DNA from: an uncultured Lachnospiraceae bacterium
GTDB taxonomy: Bacteria; Bacillota_A; Clostridia; Lachnospirales; Lachnospiraceae
DNA length: 7,252 bases
Direction of reading: 5' to 3'
NCBI GenBank assembly: GCA_910587495.1
Contig: CAJUMT010000177.1
Location: 1-7,252, forward strand
A program made the translations under genes and the position numbers. A model generated the notes under the pieces. That model was given only the letters and a program-made list of their open reading frames with translations. It was not told the DNA's origin and searched no databases. Shown here piece by piece: positions 5,916 through 7,252 of the stretch (position 1 is the stretch's first letter; every line of letters begins with the position of its first letter).

Positions 5916-6587
5916 TTATTCGGATGTTTTATTCTCTTCCTGTCTTAACAGATCATGCCAGCATTTTGATGTGATATGCAGTACGTCGATAAGGTCTGTC
6001 TTATCTCTGTCTCCACGTCCAATCGCTTTCTGCAATACGTCGATCATGTCAAAATATTCTTTTACAGCCGCAAAGGAACATTCTTTGGCGATCTCTATGA
6101 TCGTGTCTTTTTCGTCTGTTTTTGTATCATTTCTTGTGCAGGCGACTGCATGGAGCGCATAAGCAGATGCTTTCGCAGTTGGAAGGCAGCCCAAAATAAT
6201 TGCGTCATTTACTTTATCATATATGTTTTGTACTTCTTCCTGGCCGAATCCGGCTTTTATGAGATAGTCTGTTAGATCTGATCTAAATGTACCTTTTTCC
6301 TCATGTAGACTTTTGCATTTGTACAGCGGATTTTTACAGATAGAAGTGATATCCTTTATTTTAATAACTTCCGCAGAATAACTTGTCTTGTTTGGGGATG
6401 TATCCAGGTAAATAGCCGGGATTGGTTCTGTATCCGTCTCTTCGCTGTATCCTCCGATTGCTTTGATTTTTCCGTCGTATTTATGTCCGCCTGCATAGCA
6501 AATCACTTTGTCGCCTTCTTTAAAGTATTCTGTGCTTGCTTCATCTGTACATTTTAGATATGTTTCTAATTCTGTTTTAATTTCCAT
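5916..6587 (-). CDS. Unrecognised element-encoded protein, 223 residues
   Basis: I do not recognise this protein. The ATG at 6587 is chosen because AAGGA lies 8 nt upstream. An upstream in-frame ATG at 6650 lies inside an inverted repeat and lacks a good ribosome site. Residues about 23-83 look beta-rich (EGDKVICYAGGHKYDGKIKA, then AIYLDTS and EVIKIKDI), which could be a small SH3-like barrel. Residues about 105-220 look helical. A short sequence is repeated in the helical part: DMIDVLQ (180-186) and DLIDVLH (198-204). There is no signal peptide, no membrane segment and no recognisable catalytic motif, so it is probably cytoplasmic. It lies 131 nt after the probable tape measure gene and before a terminator. 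Phage accessory or late-region function is inferred from position only. Confidence 0.8.
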   Translation of the reverse strand: MEIKTELETYLKCTDEASTEYFKEGDKVICYAGGHKYDGKIKAIGGYSEETDTEPIPAIYLDTSPNKTSYSAEVIKIKDITSICKNPLYKCKSLHEEKGTFRSDLTDYLIKAGFGQEEVQNIYDKVNDAIILGCLPTAKASAYALHAVACTRNDTKTDEKDTIIEIAKECSFAAVKEYFDMIDVLQKAIGRGDRDKTDLIDVLHITSKCWHDLLRQEENKTSE

Positions 6588-6594
6588 GTGATAT

Positions 6595-6600
6595 TTCCTT
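6595..6600 (-). promoter_or_regulatory. Ribosome binding site fixing the start at 6587
   Basis: The minus strand reads AGAAAGGAAATATCAC ATG. AAGGA is 8 nt from the ATG at 6587, which makes this start preferable to the ATG at 6650. Confidence 0.75.
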
Positions 6601-6625
6601 TCTGCTTTTCTTGTTTTTATAGGAA

Positions 6626-6683
6626 AATGCATGGTATAGGTTTTATGCATTTACAGCATCCATAAACTTTTACACCATGCATT
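6626..6683 (-). repeat. Inverted repeat (perfect 10-bp arms) between two element genes
   Basis: AATGCATGGT (6626-6635) and ACCATGCATT (6674-6683) are perfectly complementary across a 38-nt gap. A nested pair, TTTATG (6642-6647) and CATAAA (6661-6666), could extend the fold. In minus-strand RNA this forms a stem that ends 25 nt before the ribosome site of the 223-residue protein. Only a short TTTT follows, so it is a poor terminator. It could be an RNA processing or attenuation structure, or a DNA operator. This is the only notable item in the gap 6588-6718. Confidence 0.55.
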
Positions 6684-6718
6684 CTATCTACTTTATTTAC
6701 TATTTTTTCTTATCTATG

Positions 6719-7252
6719 TTATTTTCTCCATCCCAAAGTATAAAGATTTTGGCGAAGTCTATTTAATGTATATTCACAGCCTTTTTCCAAGTAATTTGGT
6801 AATATACTGGAAAAATCTCTATCTATATTTCCTTCTACATATAGTAAATTATCATAATGCAGATTCACCACCGGAGGCATATTTTTATTCTGCATCGCAT
6901 CCACAGCATTCCGTACCATAGCATTATTCTCATGCATCAAATTTTGCATACTGTCAAGCATGACATAGGACTGGCTGTCAGACACATTAAACGGCATCAG
7001 GCTCTTTAACTTTTCACAAGCTTTTTCATAGGCTTCTTCACTTAGTCCAAGACCTTCACCTGGCCTTGCTTCACGGATTCCTTCTCCAAGGCCTATGGAA
7101 GATGCATTCATGTCTGATGACTTATCGGTTATTGGTGTAATACCTATTGTGTTACCTAAATCAACACCATTCCCGCCGTAGAACTTTGCAAGTGTGTCAA
7201 TCGTATTCTGAATCATGTCGCTGGACTGCTGGTACAGTGTTGTTGCGCTGTC
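6719..7252 (-). CDS. Probable phage tail tape measure protein, C-terminal part
   Basis: The frame is open to the window edge (7252) and continues with in-frame codons D-S-A-T-T-L-Y-Q-Q-S-S-D before the Met at 7216, so this is a 3' fragment of a longer gene. The visible part is 177 residues. The first 80 or so are Gly/Ser-rich and low in structure (LGNTIGITPITD, SIGLGEGIREA). Next comes a helical segment, and the end is VVNLHYDNLLYVEGNIDRDF then LEKGCEYTLNRLRQNLYTLG. The last block, with the pattern beta-strand, Y-x-x-L-x-x-V-x-G-N-[IV]-D, then a helix with Y-T and basic residues, resembles the C-termini of Firmicute siphophage tape measure proteins. These fix tail length and reach the cell during DNA injection. 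The call is from remembered pattern, not a search, and only the tail end is visible. Another large phage structural protein is possible. Confidence 0.55.
   Translation of the reverse strand, partial: DSATTLYQQSSDMIQNTIDTLAKFYGGNGVDLGNTIGITPITDKSSDMNASSIGLGEGIREARPGEGLGLSEEAYEKACEKLKSLMPFNVSDSQSYVMLDSMQNLMHENNAMVRNAVDAMQNKNMPPVVNLHYDNLLYVEGNIDRDFSSILPNYLEKGCEYTLNRLRQNLYTLGWRK

Noticed and set aside
6588..6650. A 21-residue N-terminal extension of the unknown protein from the ATG at 6650.
   Set aside because: It would place the start in an inverted repeat without a ribosome site. The ATG at 6587 has AAGGA at 8 nt.
1..7252. tRNA, rRNA, CRISPR arrays and insertion sequence ends.
   Set aside because: No clover-leaf signature, regularly spaced repeats or transposase frames were seen on either strand.

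Overview
The window reads as one end of a contig from a low-to-mid GC Firmicute, most likely a clostridial (Lachnospiraceae-like) gut bacterium. The evidence is the scpA-scpB-DD-carboxypeptidase gene order, the strong AGGAG-type ribosome binding sites, TTG starts and the style of the large serine recombinase. All supported genes are on the minus strand, so transcription runs from high to low coordinates. The first 50 bases are not biological: they match the Illumina P5/TruSeq universal adapter. The genome starts at base 51.

Host part (51 to about 3905), visibly richer in G+C: going downstream, a D-alanyl-D-alanine carboxypeptidase gene that has lost its 5' part, a YkuE-like metallophosphoesterase, scpA, scpB, and a second D-alanyl-D-alanine carboxypeptidase that runs off the contig end into the adapter. 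The spacing is tight (1 nt between phosphoesterase and scpA), so this looks like one operon. It joins cell-wall trimming to the kleisin/ScpB partners of the SMC condensin.

Element part (about 3906 to 7252), visibly AT-richer: a large serine recombinase whose stop codon lies about 16 bases from the point where carboxypeptidase homology begins, a promoter with an overlapping inverted repeat, a 33-codon small gene, a rho-independent terminator, a G-U-tolerant RNA hairpin, an unrecognised 223-residue protein, and the C-terminal end of a probable phage tail tape measure protein. The simplest reading is an integrated prophage or prophage remnant. The serine recombinase inserted it into a DD-carboxypeptidase gene at the codons of the conserved SxN active-site motif. 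The catalytic SxxK half of that gene should lie at the far end of the element, outside the window.

The most notable points are this junction, which splits a catalytic motif and restores the gene only on excision, and its likely effect on the downstream phosphoesterase-scpA-scpB genes. No terminator is visible between the recombinase and the host operon, so these genes may now depend on read-through from the recombinase promoter. The compact regulatory block upstream of the recombinase (small ORF, inverted repeat, promoter) is the best place to look for an excision switch.
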